In this document: positions 45,201 to 53,261 of the stretch, piece after piece
How the letters are laid out: each line of letters begins with the position of its first letter
Position numbering within the stretch: position 1 is the first letter of the stretch
NCBI RefSeq assembly: GCF_039527675.1
Contig: NZ_BAAAKI010000025.1
Span: 1-64,000, forward strand
Origin: Luteococcus sanguinis
GTDB taxonomy: Bacteria; Actinomycetota; Actinomycetes; Propionibacteriales; Propionibacteriaceae
Length of the DNA stretch: 64,000 nucleotides
Reading direction: 5' to 3'
Position numbers and translations under genes: made by a program
Notes under the pieces: generated by a model
Seen by the model: only the letters and a program-made list of their open reading frames with translations
Told to the model about the DNA's origin: nothing
Database searches by the model: none

Positions 45201-48200
45201 CGTGCAACGGGGCGGTGGCACTGACCGTGAGCGAGAGCCCGCCGCGGGAGTTGAGCCCGAGTTGGTCGCGCACCAGGTAGGTGCCGGTGTACAGACCGGT
45301 CTTGCTGGGGACGGTGAAGGAGAGGTCGGTGCGGTTGGTGACCGTCGCGGGGAAGGGCAGCTCGAGGGTGTCGGCATCGCCGAGGGTGATCGGGTCGCCG
45401 TCGATGTCGTGGTCGTTGGCCAGCACCGGCCACTGGACCGCCCGCCCGGGCCGCACCGCCAGGGTGTCCAGGTTCGCCGTCGGTGCAGTCGACTCGGTGC
45501 GTCGTTCCGCGATGCCGACCCGCACCTCCCCGACGCCGACCACGCCCTTGGCGTCCATCACCTGGTACTTGAAGGTGTCGGTGAGCCGGGAGCCGGGGAA
45601 GGCCTCGTAGGTGAGGTAGCCGTCGCCGAGCTGGGTGATGCGTCCCAGCCTGGGTCCGCTGCCCAGCCCGACCAACCGCACCGGGTCACCGTCCGGGTCG
45701 ATCCCATCGAGCGGGATCCGAACCCGGGTGGAGGTGCCGGAGAGCACGCGCGCCTCGACCACCGGCGGGGTGGGGGCGTCGTTCTTGCCGTCGGAGGAGT
45801 TGACCTGCACGTTGAGCACGCCGCTGGCCCGCTTGCCGTCGGAGTCGGCCACCACGTAGGTGACCGGGAAGGAGGTGCCGTCGGTGCTGGGGGCGGTGGC
45901 GACGCGGATCCGGTCGCCATCGATCCAGGCGCTGTCGCCAGCGGCGCCCTCCAGCCGGACGAGGTGCAGGTCGAGCCCCAGCGGCGAGTGGTCGTTGCGC
46001 AGCACGTCGACGCTGCCGGTGGTGCCGGCCCGGACGCGCAGTTCGTCCGCGGCGGCGACCGGTTGCGCCCGTCCGCTGGAGGGCACGGCGGGGACGACCA
46101 TGATCGTGCCGGCCACGGAGTTCTCGCCGTCGCTGACCCAGTAGCGCAGCTGGACGGGCTTGGTGATGCGCCGGATCGCCTCCACGTGCACGTACTGGCG
46201 CTGCTGCAGCTCCAGCCGGACGGGTGCATCGGGGTCGACGGCCTGCACGGACTGGACGACGAGCACATCCCCGTCGGCGTCGGTGTCGTTGGCCAGCGGG
46301 TCGACCAGCACCGTGTTGGTGGAGGTCATCAGCCCGACGTCGCGCGCCGCGACCGGTGCGGTGTTGGCCTGTGATCGGGCCGTGACGTCGATGCGGATGA
46401 TGCCCTCGCTGGGCCCACCGGTGGACGAGGTGACGGGATAGGTCAGGTACCAGGTGCCGGGGACGTTCGCGGTGAACTCGAGGGCATTGTCGGCCTGCTT
46501 GCGTTCCAGGGCCCAGGAACCGGCCTCGGGGGTGCTCGCCCCCGCGCGGGTGGGGGCGCCGGGAGCGCCGAGCTTGAGCCCCTCTCCCTCGTCGTTGTCG
46601 GTGGGGGTCAGCAGCAGCTTCGTCCCGACGCGGGTCTGGTAGTGGTCAGCATTGGCGACCGGCGCGAAGGCCTTGGGCGTGACGACGACCTTGACGCTGC
46701 CCTTGGTGGTGCGCACCCCGTCCGAGACGACCAGGTCGAGGCGGCGGGCTGCCGTCCCGGCGCCGATGGCCCGGTAGGTGATGTTGCCGTCGGCGGTGAA
46801 GGCCACTTCGTCGTCCGGGTCGGTGGTGGTGGCGTCGACCAGCACGATGTCATCGCCTTCGGGGTCGCGCCAGTCCAGCAGCGCGCGCAGGTTCGCCTGC
46901 CCGCGCTGGGCGACGGTCAGGGTCCGGTCGGCGCGGGTCTGGACGGGGGGCTGGTCGGCGCGGCTGGCCGCCGCGTCCGCAAGCCTCAACGTCACGGTGG
47001 CGCTGGCGGTGCTGCGCGGATAGCCGTCGCTGATCGTGTAGGGGAAGCTCACCGTGCCGGTGGTGCCGGATGGGACGGTCACCTGCAGGGCGGCGCCGCC
47101 GCGGATGCGTTCGACGACGATGCCATCACGCAGTCTGGTGGGCGCCTCGGAGACGGTGATCACGTCACCGTCTGGGTCGTGATCGTTGGCGACCACGTCG
47201 AGGACGGTCGCGCGGCCGGCGCGGGCACCCAGCTGGTCGGCCACCGCGACAGGCGGGTGCTGCTTGGTGCTGCGCTGCACCGAGGAGGAGCCCGTACTGG
47301 TCTGGTTGGTGTTGGTCTGGCTGGGCGGGGTGAGCTGCGACCAGGCCTGCGGGACGGCGCGCAGTTCGTCGTCCACGATCCAGCTCTGGCCCGAGACCGT
47401 CTCGTTCAGCACGACGGTGCCGCGGTTGACCGCAAGCCGCAGCCGCGGCTCGGCAGGGGCATCGGGCAGGGGGATGTCGAGCACGACCGGGTCGGCGCCG
47501 CGGCAGTACTTCACCAGGCTGCCGATCGAGTCACCGGTGCTCCGTTGCAGGGCACTGTAGGCGCACTCGCCGCGGACGACGGGACGCACGGGGGTGCCGC
47601 GGAGGGCGGGCAGGTCGACCAGGTTGCGCACTCGGCTGCCCTCCAGCACTGACAGGCCGGTCTCGGTGGCGAACAGGGCGTGCCAGTCATCCTCGCCGAG
47701 GACGTCGGTCACCGGCTGCGCCAGCTGCACCCGTCCGGAACCTGCGAGGTCCGTTGCCGAACCGTCCTCGAGCCAGATGGCGCGGGAGTCACCGTCGTAG
47801 ACGACGGCCCGGTCGCCGACGGCGGAGATCTGGACATTGCGCGACGATTTCGTCAGGCCCAGGTCGACCGGTGCGGTCAGCTGCTCGCCCTCGGAGGCAC
47901 CGGCGCGGACGAGTTCGGAGGTGGCGACGTCGACGCCCACCAGCGTGCCGGCGGAGGTGACCGTCGCGGTGCCGTACTCCCCGACATCGAGGGCAGGGCG
48001 GGCCTGGTCGAGGTCGTCGCGGATCTCGGTGACGGGCCGGAACCACACCTTTCCCGTGCTGGGGTTGGTGATCGAGACCCTGCCGGCCTGCACCGCCACG
48101 GCGGCGCCCGCGGGCAGGTTCATCGGTGCGCCCATGGTGTTGGTGGCCGGGTTGTACTGCTGGAGTTGGTTGGAGGTCGCGCCCTGGACCAGCACCTGTT

Positions 48201-48636
48201 GCGCGTCCTGCCAGATCGTGAAACCCGACTGCCCACTGACCGGGGCCGCCGCGGCGAGCTGGGTGATCTGTGGGTTGACCATGCCGATCAGCGCGGCGGA
48301 GCTGTTGGCGACGTAGACGGCCTGGTCGTCCAGGTGCTCGTCGGCCGCTCGGACGCCGGGCACCAGTACCGCGCCCGTCCCGACGGCCAGCGCCAGCGCG
48401 CCGACGCCGACCAGACCGCCGTGACGTTCCAGAGCGCGGACGGTGCGTCGGGCGCGCCGGTCACCGGCCACCTTCTCGGCACGCTCACGCCAGCCCCCGG
48501 GCAGTCGGGAGATACCGGTGCGCACCAGCCGACGCAGGGACGCGCGGGGCGCCCGGCCAGACGGCGGTGCGGGTCTTGACGGCGGTGCGGGTCTGGACGG
48601 CGGTGCGGGGCTGGACGGCGGTGCGGGGCTGGACAT
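42283..48636 (-). CDS. Giant membrane-anchored Ig/cadherin-like and FN3 repeat protein
   Basis: 2,117 residues. N-terminal PAPPS repeats (4-26), a basic cytoplasmic stretch and one helix (73-93, GGLVGVGALALAVGTGAVLV) place the rest outside. Residues about 100-470 look like a beta-propeller. About nine Ig/cadherin-like modules follow (to about 1550) with Ca-binding-type motifs such as VANDHDPDGDVITV, LANDTDADGDVLVV and LANDHDIDGDPITL. Four FN3 modules start at about 1552, 1645, 1740 and 1838 (PDPPGTPVAS, PDAPNRPVG, PSAPTAVTA, PDAPSGFTI). Start 48636 was chosen over 48726 because the longer form overlaps the FHA gene. Function unknown; adhesion or wall scaffolding is plausible. Confidence 0.88.
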   Translation of the reverse strand: MSSPAPPSSPAPPSRPAPPSRPAPPSGRAPRASLRRLVRTGISRLPGGWRERAEKVAGDRRARRTVRALERHGGLVGVGALALAVGTGAVLVPGVRAADEHLDDQAVYVANSSAALIGMVNPQITQLAAAAPVSGQSGFTIWQDAQQVLVQGATSNQLQQYNPATNTMGAPMNLPAGAAVAVQAGRVSITNPSTGKVWFRPVTEIRDDLDQARPALDVGEYGTATVTSAGTLVGVDVATSELVRAGASEGEQLTAPVDLGLTKSSRNVQISAVGDRAVVYDGDSRAIWLEDGSATDLAGSGRVQLAQPVTDVLGEDDWHALFATETGLSVLEGSRVRNLVDLPALRGTPVRPVVRGECAYSALQRSTGDSIGSLVKYCRGADPVVLDIPLPDAPAEPRLRLAVNRGTVVLNETVSGQSWIVDDELRAVPQAWSQLTPPSQTNTNQTSTGSSSVQRSTKQHPPVAVADQLGARAGRATVLDVVANDHDPDGDVITVSEAPTRLRDGIVVERIRGGAALQVTVPSGTTGTVSFPYTISDGYPRSTASATVTLRLADAAASRADQPPVQTRADRTLTVAQRGQANLRALLDWRDPEGDDIVLVDATTTDPDDEVAFTADGNITYRAIGAGTAARRLDLVVSDGVRTTKGSVKVVVTPKAFAPVANADHYQTRVGTKLLLTPTDNDEGEGLKLGAPGAPTRAGASTPEAGSWALERKQADNALEFTANVPGTWYLTYPVTSSTGGPSEGIIRIDVTARSQANTAPVAARDVGLMTSTNTVLVDPLANDTDADGDVLVVQSVQAVDPDAPVRLELQQRQYVHVEAIRRITKPVQLRYWVSDGENSVAGTIMVVPAVPSSGRAQPVAAADELRVRAGTTGSVDVLRNDHSPLGLDLHLVRLEGAAGDSAWIDGDRIRVATAPSTDGTSFPVTYVVADSDGKRASGVLNVQVNSSDGKNDAPTPPVVEARVLSGTSTRVRIPLDGIDPDGDPVRLVGLGSGPRLGRITQLGDGYLTYEAFPGSRLTDTFKYQVMDAKGVVGVGEVRVGIAERRTESTAPTANLDTLAVRPGRAVQWPVLANDHDIDGDPITLGDADTLELPFPATVTNRTDLSFTVPSKTGLYTGTYLVRDQLGLNSRGGLSLTVSATAPLHAPVARDDVVAPSQITGKEWIQVSVTRNDFDLDGRARDLTISVPADEAAQGVEVQSDGSLRVPVQETTRQFRYRATDTDQLWAEAVVTVPGRENQLPALRAALEPQVVTAGQTTTFDLNQLAVGTSGRKLVIRGDKDIVATTGEANHDGAKVYFTPALTSQGPAAVVVNVTEDVPVAEGPRQAWLTIPVTVKRAPSSRSDGKQGPTEANLPPQGAVPTITVTPGEVEMAIGLASHFTDLELQDFHFEGWSAARGGDAALEFRFNDTQDTILVKTGIKTAPGAKRTITGSVVDAGGSRAPVTIQLVAGTSRRPLPVAGTDTVDKAVGGRASTVSVLANDRSFVKPDTLTLVGTPVVTQGRATVAVKGDQVVVTPAEGFHGLAVVTYTIQDATGDPDRQVDGQVRLIVLAKPDPPGTPVASEVGDQKATLTWSEPSDNGLPITRYQVTATSATAGTRQQECTSSRCTINGLTNDAAYTMTVQAYNELGYGAASRPSAPIRPDVRPDAPNRPVGTSADGSVELSWQPPTNRGSAIQHYEVQVGAPLNKTVKLGNVTIYRWAGLTNGQEYTFRVRATNKVAEPGEWSPASASVMPVGKPSAPTAVTATDTGAKDGGVVRIAWRQPADTGGVAITRYTVQAVEGGRTTTIDTVDGDVTATTWSSAVAGRSYVFRVIAENSAGAGPAGSSETYRPWGRPDAPSGFTIMGGRNQVTLTGLGSTDDRTPVASYEFWVEAGGDQSRHVEFAPGDTLPTIGDLQAGKEYVGHLVAVSRANGVTRTSQVGSTKARATVHGQLGAVELVAGAARDGAPGSRSYRVRALSGPSLDAAGVTDVRYEVSSGDGNWTAVKADTDIAVQAPTSVVARAVDTGHDLAGLETTLGLDTTMSVGQDPGSKKVQVWLQSWPGTTVRCTLATADAQVAAIDRDLNGGGAGATFEWAPGTPDPANPPNDIPLTVQCQTQGQDGVTQTTSYTWKQAP
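48560..48631 (-). repeat. 18-bp in-frame repeat, four copies, at the giant gene's start
   Basis: Four units of GACGGCGGTGCGGGTCTG type (plus-strand reading) encode the six-residue unit PAPPSR/S in the cytoplasmic N-terminus of the giant protein. Ser residues in this tail could be phosphorylated, which would suit the adjacent FHA proteins. Confidence 0.9.
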
Positions 48637-48667
48637 GTCGTCGCTGTTGGTCTGGGGTTCGCGGCTG

Positions 48668-49765
48668 TCAGAGGGTCGGGTTCGTGACCTCGACGGTGAC
48701 GCCGTCGCCCAGGTCGAGTACGTCACCGATCTGCACCAGCGTCGGCTGCTGGCCGAGCAGCCGGATCGGCTCCTGGCCGCGACGCATCAGCAGGGTGCCG
48801 TTGGTGGACTCCAGGTCGGTCGCCTCGATCGCCCAGCCGTCCGGGGCAATCAGCAGGTGGCTTCGGGAGATGTCCTGGTTGGGAGAGGGCACGGTGAGCA
48901 GGCGCACGCCCGGGCCGAAGCCGTCGGCGCTGGGGGCGCGGCCGACCAATACCCGCTGGTCGAGCTCGACCGATTGCCCGTCCGAAGCCACCAACAGACC
49001 CAGCGGGGGACGACGGACGATCTGCGGCGTGCCCGCCTCGACGGGGGCGCCGCAGATTCGACAGGAGTGGCTACCCGGCGGGTTCGCATGGCCCTCGACG
49101 CACGGGGCCGCGAGCACTTGGCTCGGAGGCTCCTCGGAAGGCTTGTGGGTGGCGGCGATGTCGCGCTGGAAGATGGTCATGCCGTCGTGGTCGCTGGGGC
49201 TGGGCGCCAGCTCGGGCCCGGATTCGGGGCTCTGTGGTGTACCAGCTTCGTCTGGTGCGAGGGGGGCCGGGATCGCCACCGCTGCCGGGCTCTGCTCGGC
49301 AGCGGGCTCGTGTTCCCTTGGGGTGGGATCGGACCCGTCGAAGGTGATGTCCGCGTGGCTGACCATCGCCGCCCCCACCCTCAGCGGGAGACGAGCGGGT
49401 TCCTCGGCGCGGCCCAGGCGCACGCCACGGACGCCCGTCAGGCTCGCCTCGCGCCAGGTCAGCAGACCCCCGCCGTCGGCGAGGACTTCACCCGAATCGA
49501 TATCGCTGACGCGCACGTCGCCTCGCACCAGGCAGCGGACACGTTGCCCGTCGGCCACCAGCAGGGCGAAGTCGTGCAGGCTGTCCAGGCCGGCGCCGGT
49601 GAGGGTGTTGACCAGGGCCACCGGGGAGGGCTCGCCCTGGATTGGCGGCCACAGGCTCGTGGCGAGCTGCGAGCCGACCTCGGCCGGCAAGAGCACCGCG
49701 CACTGCGGACCCATCAGCAACATCCGCCCACCGGGCACGTGCTGCGCCATCCACTGCTCCACCAT
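48668..49765 (-). CDS. FHA-domain protein with zinc-ribbon-like segment
   Basis: About 365 residues. The N-terminal 150 residues form an unrecognised domain (MLLMGPQCAVLLP, FALLVADGQRVRCLVRGDVR). A Pro/Glu linker follows, then a four-Cys/His segment (CVEGHANPPGSHSCRICGAP) and a C-terminal FHA domain (about 265-365) with VGRAPSADG, ISRSHLLI and ESTNGTLL. Start 49765 has GAGGGGG 5 nt upstream; 49786 is an alternative. It lies 31 nt before the giant protein gene. It probably senses Thr phosphorylation for the cluster. Confidence 0.85.
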   Translation of the reverse strand: MVEQWMAQHVPGGRMLLMGPQCAVLLPAEVGSQLATSLWPPIQGEPSPVALVNTLTGAGLDSLHDFALLVADGQRVRCLVRGDVRVSDIDSGEVLADGGGLLTWREASLTGVRGVRLGRAEEPARLPLRVGAAMVSHADITFDGSDPTPREHEPAAEQSPAAVAIPAPLAPDEAGTPQSPESGPELAPSPSDHDGMTIFQRDIAATHKPSEEPPSQVLAAPCVEGHANPPGSHSCRICGAPVEAGTPQIVRRPPLGLLVASDGQSVELDQRVLVGRAPSADGFGPGVRLLTVPSPNQDISRSHLLIAPDGWAIEATDLESTNGTLLMRRGQEPIRLLGQQPTLVQIGDVLDLGDGVTVEVTNPTL

Positions 49766-49840
49766 CACAGCCCCCTCACCTGTCATGCACACCTGCGGGG
49801 CGCATCACGCCAAACCCCTACATTGTCACCCGCTCCCGGG

Positions 49841-50302
49841 TCATCCTCCCAGCGACGGATTGCCTCGCGACCAGTCATATCCGCGGGTCAACTCGTCCGC
49901 TGCGACACCGATGGATGGTCGCTGGCTCGGCCGTTCCGGGCTCGCGTGCCAGACGTCCGGACCCTCGTCCATGCCGGTGACCAGGTCGAGGTTCCAGGCC
50001 TCGCCCAGGTCATGGGAGTCCTCCAGTTCGACCAGCGCTCGCTTGAGCGAACGAGGTGCCCCGTCCAGGACGATGAAGGCCGCGCGCTCGCCCATCTCCC
50101 GGTGCCAGAGCACCCATTCCTGCCCCATCAGGCTCTCGGCGGTCTCCAGCTCGGCCTCGGCCAGCAGCAGCTGGGCGAGCCCCGGTTCGGCGTCCACCCG
50201 CAGCCGGACCAGCACGACGCTCATCCCAAACTCATCCGCCAGGTCGATCGCCCGCGCGACCTCGGCGTTGTCGGGTTCGGCCCGGCTCGTCAGTTCGTCC
50301 AC
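49841..50302 (-). CDS. Hypothetical acidic protein, first gene of the cluster
   Basis: 153 residues, soluble, acidic, without a signal peptide. Recognisable features are an N-terminal AEVARAIDLADEFGMSVVL and EWVLWHREMGERAAFIVLD in the middle. I do not recognise the family. The GTG start appears leaderless (TAGCCT 6 nt upstream). It lies 75 nt before the FHA gene on the same strand and may be the first cistron of the envelope cluster. Confidence 0.65.
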   Translation of the reverse strand: MDELTSRAEPDNAEVARAIDLADEFGMSVVLVRLRVDAEPGLAQLLLAEAELETAESLMGQEWVLWHREMGERAAFIVLDGAPRSLKRALVELEDSHDLGEAWNLDLVTGMDEGPDVWHASPERPSQRPSIGVAADELTRGYDWSRGNPSLGG

Positions 50303-50308
50303 TCCTCG

Positions 50309-50314
50309 AGGCTA
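50309..50314 (-). promoter_or_regulatory. Leaderless -10 box before the envelope cluster
   Basis: TAGCCT on the minus strand lies 6 nt before the GTG at 50302. It could drive the whole minus-strand cluster down to 37186. Confidence 0.55.
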
Positions 50315-50411
50315 ACCGGCCCCGCCGACAGTTCTGGCCGGTTCCGAGCCCGTGCAGGGCTCAGGCACCCCTCAGCTGCCGGGGCAGCCGACTCCCTCTG
50401 GGTGACGACGA

Positions 50412-50443
50412 GACGGGCCGGCGGGAGCACCCACCGACCCGTC
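50412..50443 (-). terminator. Terminator of ppdK
   Basis: A 14-bp stem (50412-50425 with 50430-50443) and a 4-nt loop, 37 nt after the ppdK stop. Two positions are C-A mismatches on the plus strand but G-U pairs on the minus strand, so the hairpin fits the ppdK transcript specifically. Confidence 0.75.
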
Positions 50444-50480
50444 GCGCGTCCGAACCGTTCAGCTCACCAGGAGCTGGACG

Positions 50481-53138
50481 TCACTTGTCGTTGACCCGGT
50501 TCCCCATGGCCGCCTTGGCCGCCGCGAAGCGGGCGATCGGCACCCGGAAGGGCGAGCAGGAGACGTAGTTCAGGCCAACCTCGTGGAAGAACTGGATCGA
50601 GTCCGGGTCGCCGCCGTGTTCGCCGCAGACACCGCACTTGAGGTCGGGCTTGACCGAGCGTCCCTTCTCGACGCCGGTGCGGACCACCTGGCCGACGCCG
50701 TCCACGTCGATGGACTCGAAGGGGTTCTTCTTCAGCACGCCGTCCATGACGTAGTGGGTGAGGAAGCCGTTCTCCGCGTCGTCACGGCTGATGCCGATCG
50801 TCGTCTGCGTCAGGTCGTTGGTGCCGAAGGAGTAGAAGTCGGCGTGCTCCGCGATCTGGTCGGCCACCATCGCGGCGCGCGGCAGCTCGATCATGGTGCC
50901 CACCGTGTACGGCAGCTCCTTGCCGGCCTTCGCGAACTCGTCGGCAACCGCCGCGTCGACGATCGCGCGCTGCATCTTCAGCTCCTCGGGCAGGGCCACC
51001 AGCGGGATCATGATCTCGATGCCGATGGTCTCGCCTTCGCGCTCCAGCACCGCCAGGGCGGCCCTGATGATGGCACGGGCCTGCATGTCCGGGATCTCCG
51101 GGTACAGCACGCCCAGGCGGCAGCCGCGGGTGCCGAGCATCGGGTTCTGCTCGTGCAGCTTCTTGACCTGCGCCAGCACCCTGCGGGCCTCCTCGAGCTC
51201 GGCCGCGTCACCGCCGGTCAGCTCCAGCTTCTGCACCAGCAGGCTCTGCTCCACCAGGTTCGGCAGGAACTCGTGCAGCGGCGGGTCGAGCAGACGGACG
51301 GTGACCGGCAGCCCCTTCATCGCGGTGAAGACCTGCTCGAAGTCGGCCTGCTGCATCGGCAGGATCTTCTCCAGCGCTGCAGCTCGTTGCTCGGAGTTCT
51401 CGGCGACGATCATCTCCCGCACGGCGGGCAGGCGGTCGGCGCCGAAGAACATGTGCTCGGTTCGGCACAGGCCGATGCCCTCGGCACCCAGTTCGCGCGC
51501 CTTGGTCGCGTCCTCGAAGTTCTCCGCATTCGCGCGGACGCCGAGTGTGCGCACCTCATCGGCCCACTGGACGACGTTCTGGAAGTCTTCGTTGATCTGC
51601 GGCGGGATCAGCTCCAGCGCCTCACCGAAGACCTCGCCGGTGGAGCCGTTGAGGGTGATCACGTCGCCCTCGTTGAAGACCTGGTCACCGATGGTCAGCG
51701 TCTTGGCCAGCGGGTCGATCTTGATGCCCGAGGCTCCGGCGACGCAGGGCTTGCCCATGCCGCGCGCGACGACGGCCGCGTGGGAGGTCATGCCGCCGTG
51801 GGCGGTCAGGATGCCCTGGCAGACGATGACGCCGTGAATGTCGTCCGGGGTGGTCTCGAAACGCACCAGGACGACCTTCTCGCCCTTCTCGCCGCGGGCG
51901 GCTGCGGTGTCCGCGTCGAAGACGAGCTCGCCGACGGCGGCCCCCGGGGACGCCGGGAGGCCCTTTGCGATCGCGGCCCTGCCATGGTTCGGGTCGATGG
52001 CGGGGTGCAGCAGCTGGTCCAGCTGGGCCGGCTCGATGCGGTTCAGGGCCTCGGCCTTGTCGATGACGCCCTCGTTGACCAGGTCGGAGGCGACCTTCAG
52101 CGCGGCGGCGGCGGTGCGCTTGCCGTTGCGGGTCTGCAGCAGGTAGAGCTTGCCATTCTCGATGGTGAACTCCATGTCCTGCATGTCCTTGTAGTGGGCC
52201 TCCATCTTGGTCATCGTGTCGATGAGCTGGTCGTAGGCCTCCGGCAGGATCTCGCGCATCTCCCCCAGCGGACGCGGGGTGCGGATGCCGGCCACCACGT
52301 CCTCCCCCTGCGCATTGGTCAGGAACTCGCCGTAGAGCTCGTTCGCGCCGGTGGAGGGGTTGCGGGTGAAGCAGACACCGGTGGCCGAGGTGTCGCCGCG
52401 ATTGCCGAAGACCATCTGCATCACGTTGACGGCCGTGCCCAGGTCGGCCGGGATGTTGTTGGCCTTGCGGTACACGTCCGCTCGCGGGTTCTGCCAGCTC
52501 TTGAAGACGGCGTTGATGGCGCGCATCAGCTGCTCGCGCGGGTCGGTGGTCCACTCGCCACCCAGCTCGTCATTGCTGATCTGCTTGAACTCGGCGACCA
52601 GGGCCTTGAGGTCCTCGGCGGTCAGGTCGGTGTCCTGCTCGACGCCCTTGCGGGCCTTCATCTCGCTCAGCGCGTCCTCGTAGGCGTGCCCGGAGACACC
52701 CTCGACGACCTCGCCGTACATCTGGATGAAGCGGCGGTAGCAGTCCCAGGCGAAGCGCTCGTTGTCGGCCTCCTTGGCGACGGCCTCGACGGTGTCATCG
52801 CTGATGCCCAGGTTGAGGATCGTGTCCATCATGCCGGGCATCGAGAAGACGGCACCGGAACGAACCGAGACGAGCAGCGGGTTCTCGGAGCCACCGAGCA
52901 CGCGTCCAGTGCGCTCCTCGAGACGCTTCAGGCCCTCCTCGACCTGCCCGCGCAGCTCGTCCGGCCACTCGCCGTTGCGGTTCATGGTTTCGACGCACGC
53001 GGTGGTGGTCACGGTGAAGGCGTCAGGGACGGGAACCCCGACCTTGTGCATCTCGGCGACGCCAGCGCCCTTGCCACCGAGCAGGTTGCGCATCGTGGCG
53101 TCGCCCTCGGCCAGGTCGTAGATGTACTTCTCGGTCAC
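50481..53138 (-). CDS. ppdK: Pyruvate, phosphate dikinase
   Basis: 885 residues, the normal length. It interconverts pyruvate, ATP and Pi with PEP, AMP and PPi. The N-terminal ATP-grasp domain has NLLGGKGAGVAEM and SVRSGAVFSMPGMMDTILNL. The swivelling domain has GGMTSHAAVVARGMGKPC with catalytic His453 and regulatory Thr451. The C-terminal PEP/pyruvate TIM barrel has GTNDLTQTTIGISRDD and the active-site Cys in KCGVCGEHGGDP. GTG start with AAGGAG 8 nt upstream. The next upstream gene encodes its regulator. Confidence 0.97.
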   Translation of the reverse strand: MTEKYIYDLAEGDATMRNLLGGKGAGVAEMHKVGVPVPDAFTVTTTACVETMNRNGEWPDELRGQVEEGLKRLEERTGRVLGGSENPLLVSVRSGAVFSMPGMMDTILNLGISDDTVEAVAKEADNERFAWDCYRRFIQMYGEVVEGVSGHAYEDALSEMKARKGVEQDTDLTAEDLKALVAEFKQISNDELGGEWTTDPREQLMRAINAVFKSWQNPRADVYRKANNIPADLGTAVNVMQMVFGNRGDTSATGVCFTRNPSTGANELYGEFLTNAQGEDVVAGIRTPRPLGEMREILPEAYDQLIDTMTKMEAHYKDMQDMEFTIENGKLYLLQTRNGKRTAAAALKVASDLVNEGVIDKAEALNRIEPAQLDQLLHPAIDPNHGRAAIAKGLPASPGAAVGELVFDADTAAARGEKGEKVVLVRFETTPDDIHGVIVCQGILTAHGGMTSHAAVVARGMGKPCVAGASGIKIDPLAKTLTIGDQVFNEGDVITLNGSTGEVFGEALELIPPQINEDFQNVVQWADEVRTLGVRANAENFEDATKARELGAEGIGLCRTEHMFFGADRLPAVREMIVAENSEQRAAALEKILPMQQADFEQVFTAMKGLPVTVRLLDPPLHEFLPNLVEQSLLVQKLELTGGDAAELEEARRVLAQVKKLHEQNPMLGTRGCRLGVLYPEIPDMQARAIIRAALAVLEREGETIGIEIMIPLVALPEELKMQRAIVDAAVADEFAKAGKELPYTVGTMIELPRAAMVADQIAEHADFYSFGTNDLTQTTIGISRDDAENGFLTHYVMDGVLKKNPFESIDVDGVGQVVRTGVEKGRSVKPDLKCGVCGEHGGDPDSIQFFHEVGLNYVSCSPFRVPIARFAAAKAAMGNRVNDK

Positions 53139-53261
53139 TGCGGAATCTCCTTCGATTCGTCCGTGCGGTGCGGCCGGGCGGCCCCACTGGATGTGTTCGG
53201 TTGTGCCCACCTACCGCGGTGGTGACCCCTAGGGACTGTCCTTCGGGGTTGGAATGGCCCG

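Noticed and set aside
43603..46374. A 923-codon open frame opposite the giant protein gene
   Set aside because: It is a typical high-GC antisense shadow (Gly/Asp/Arg/Val-rich, no domains), while the minus strand has clear Ig-like and FN3 modules.
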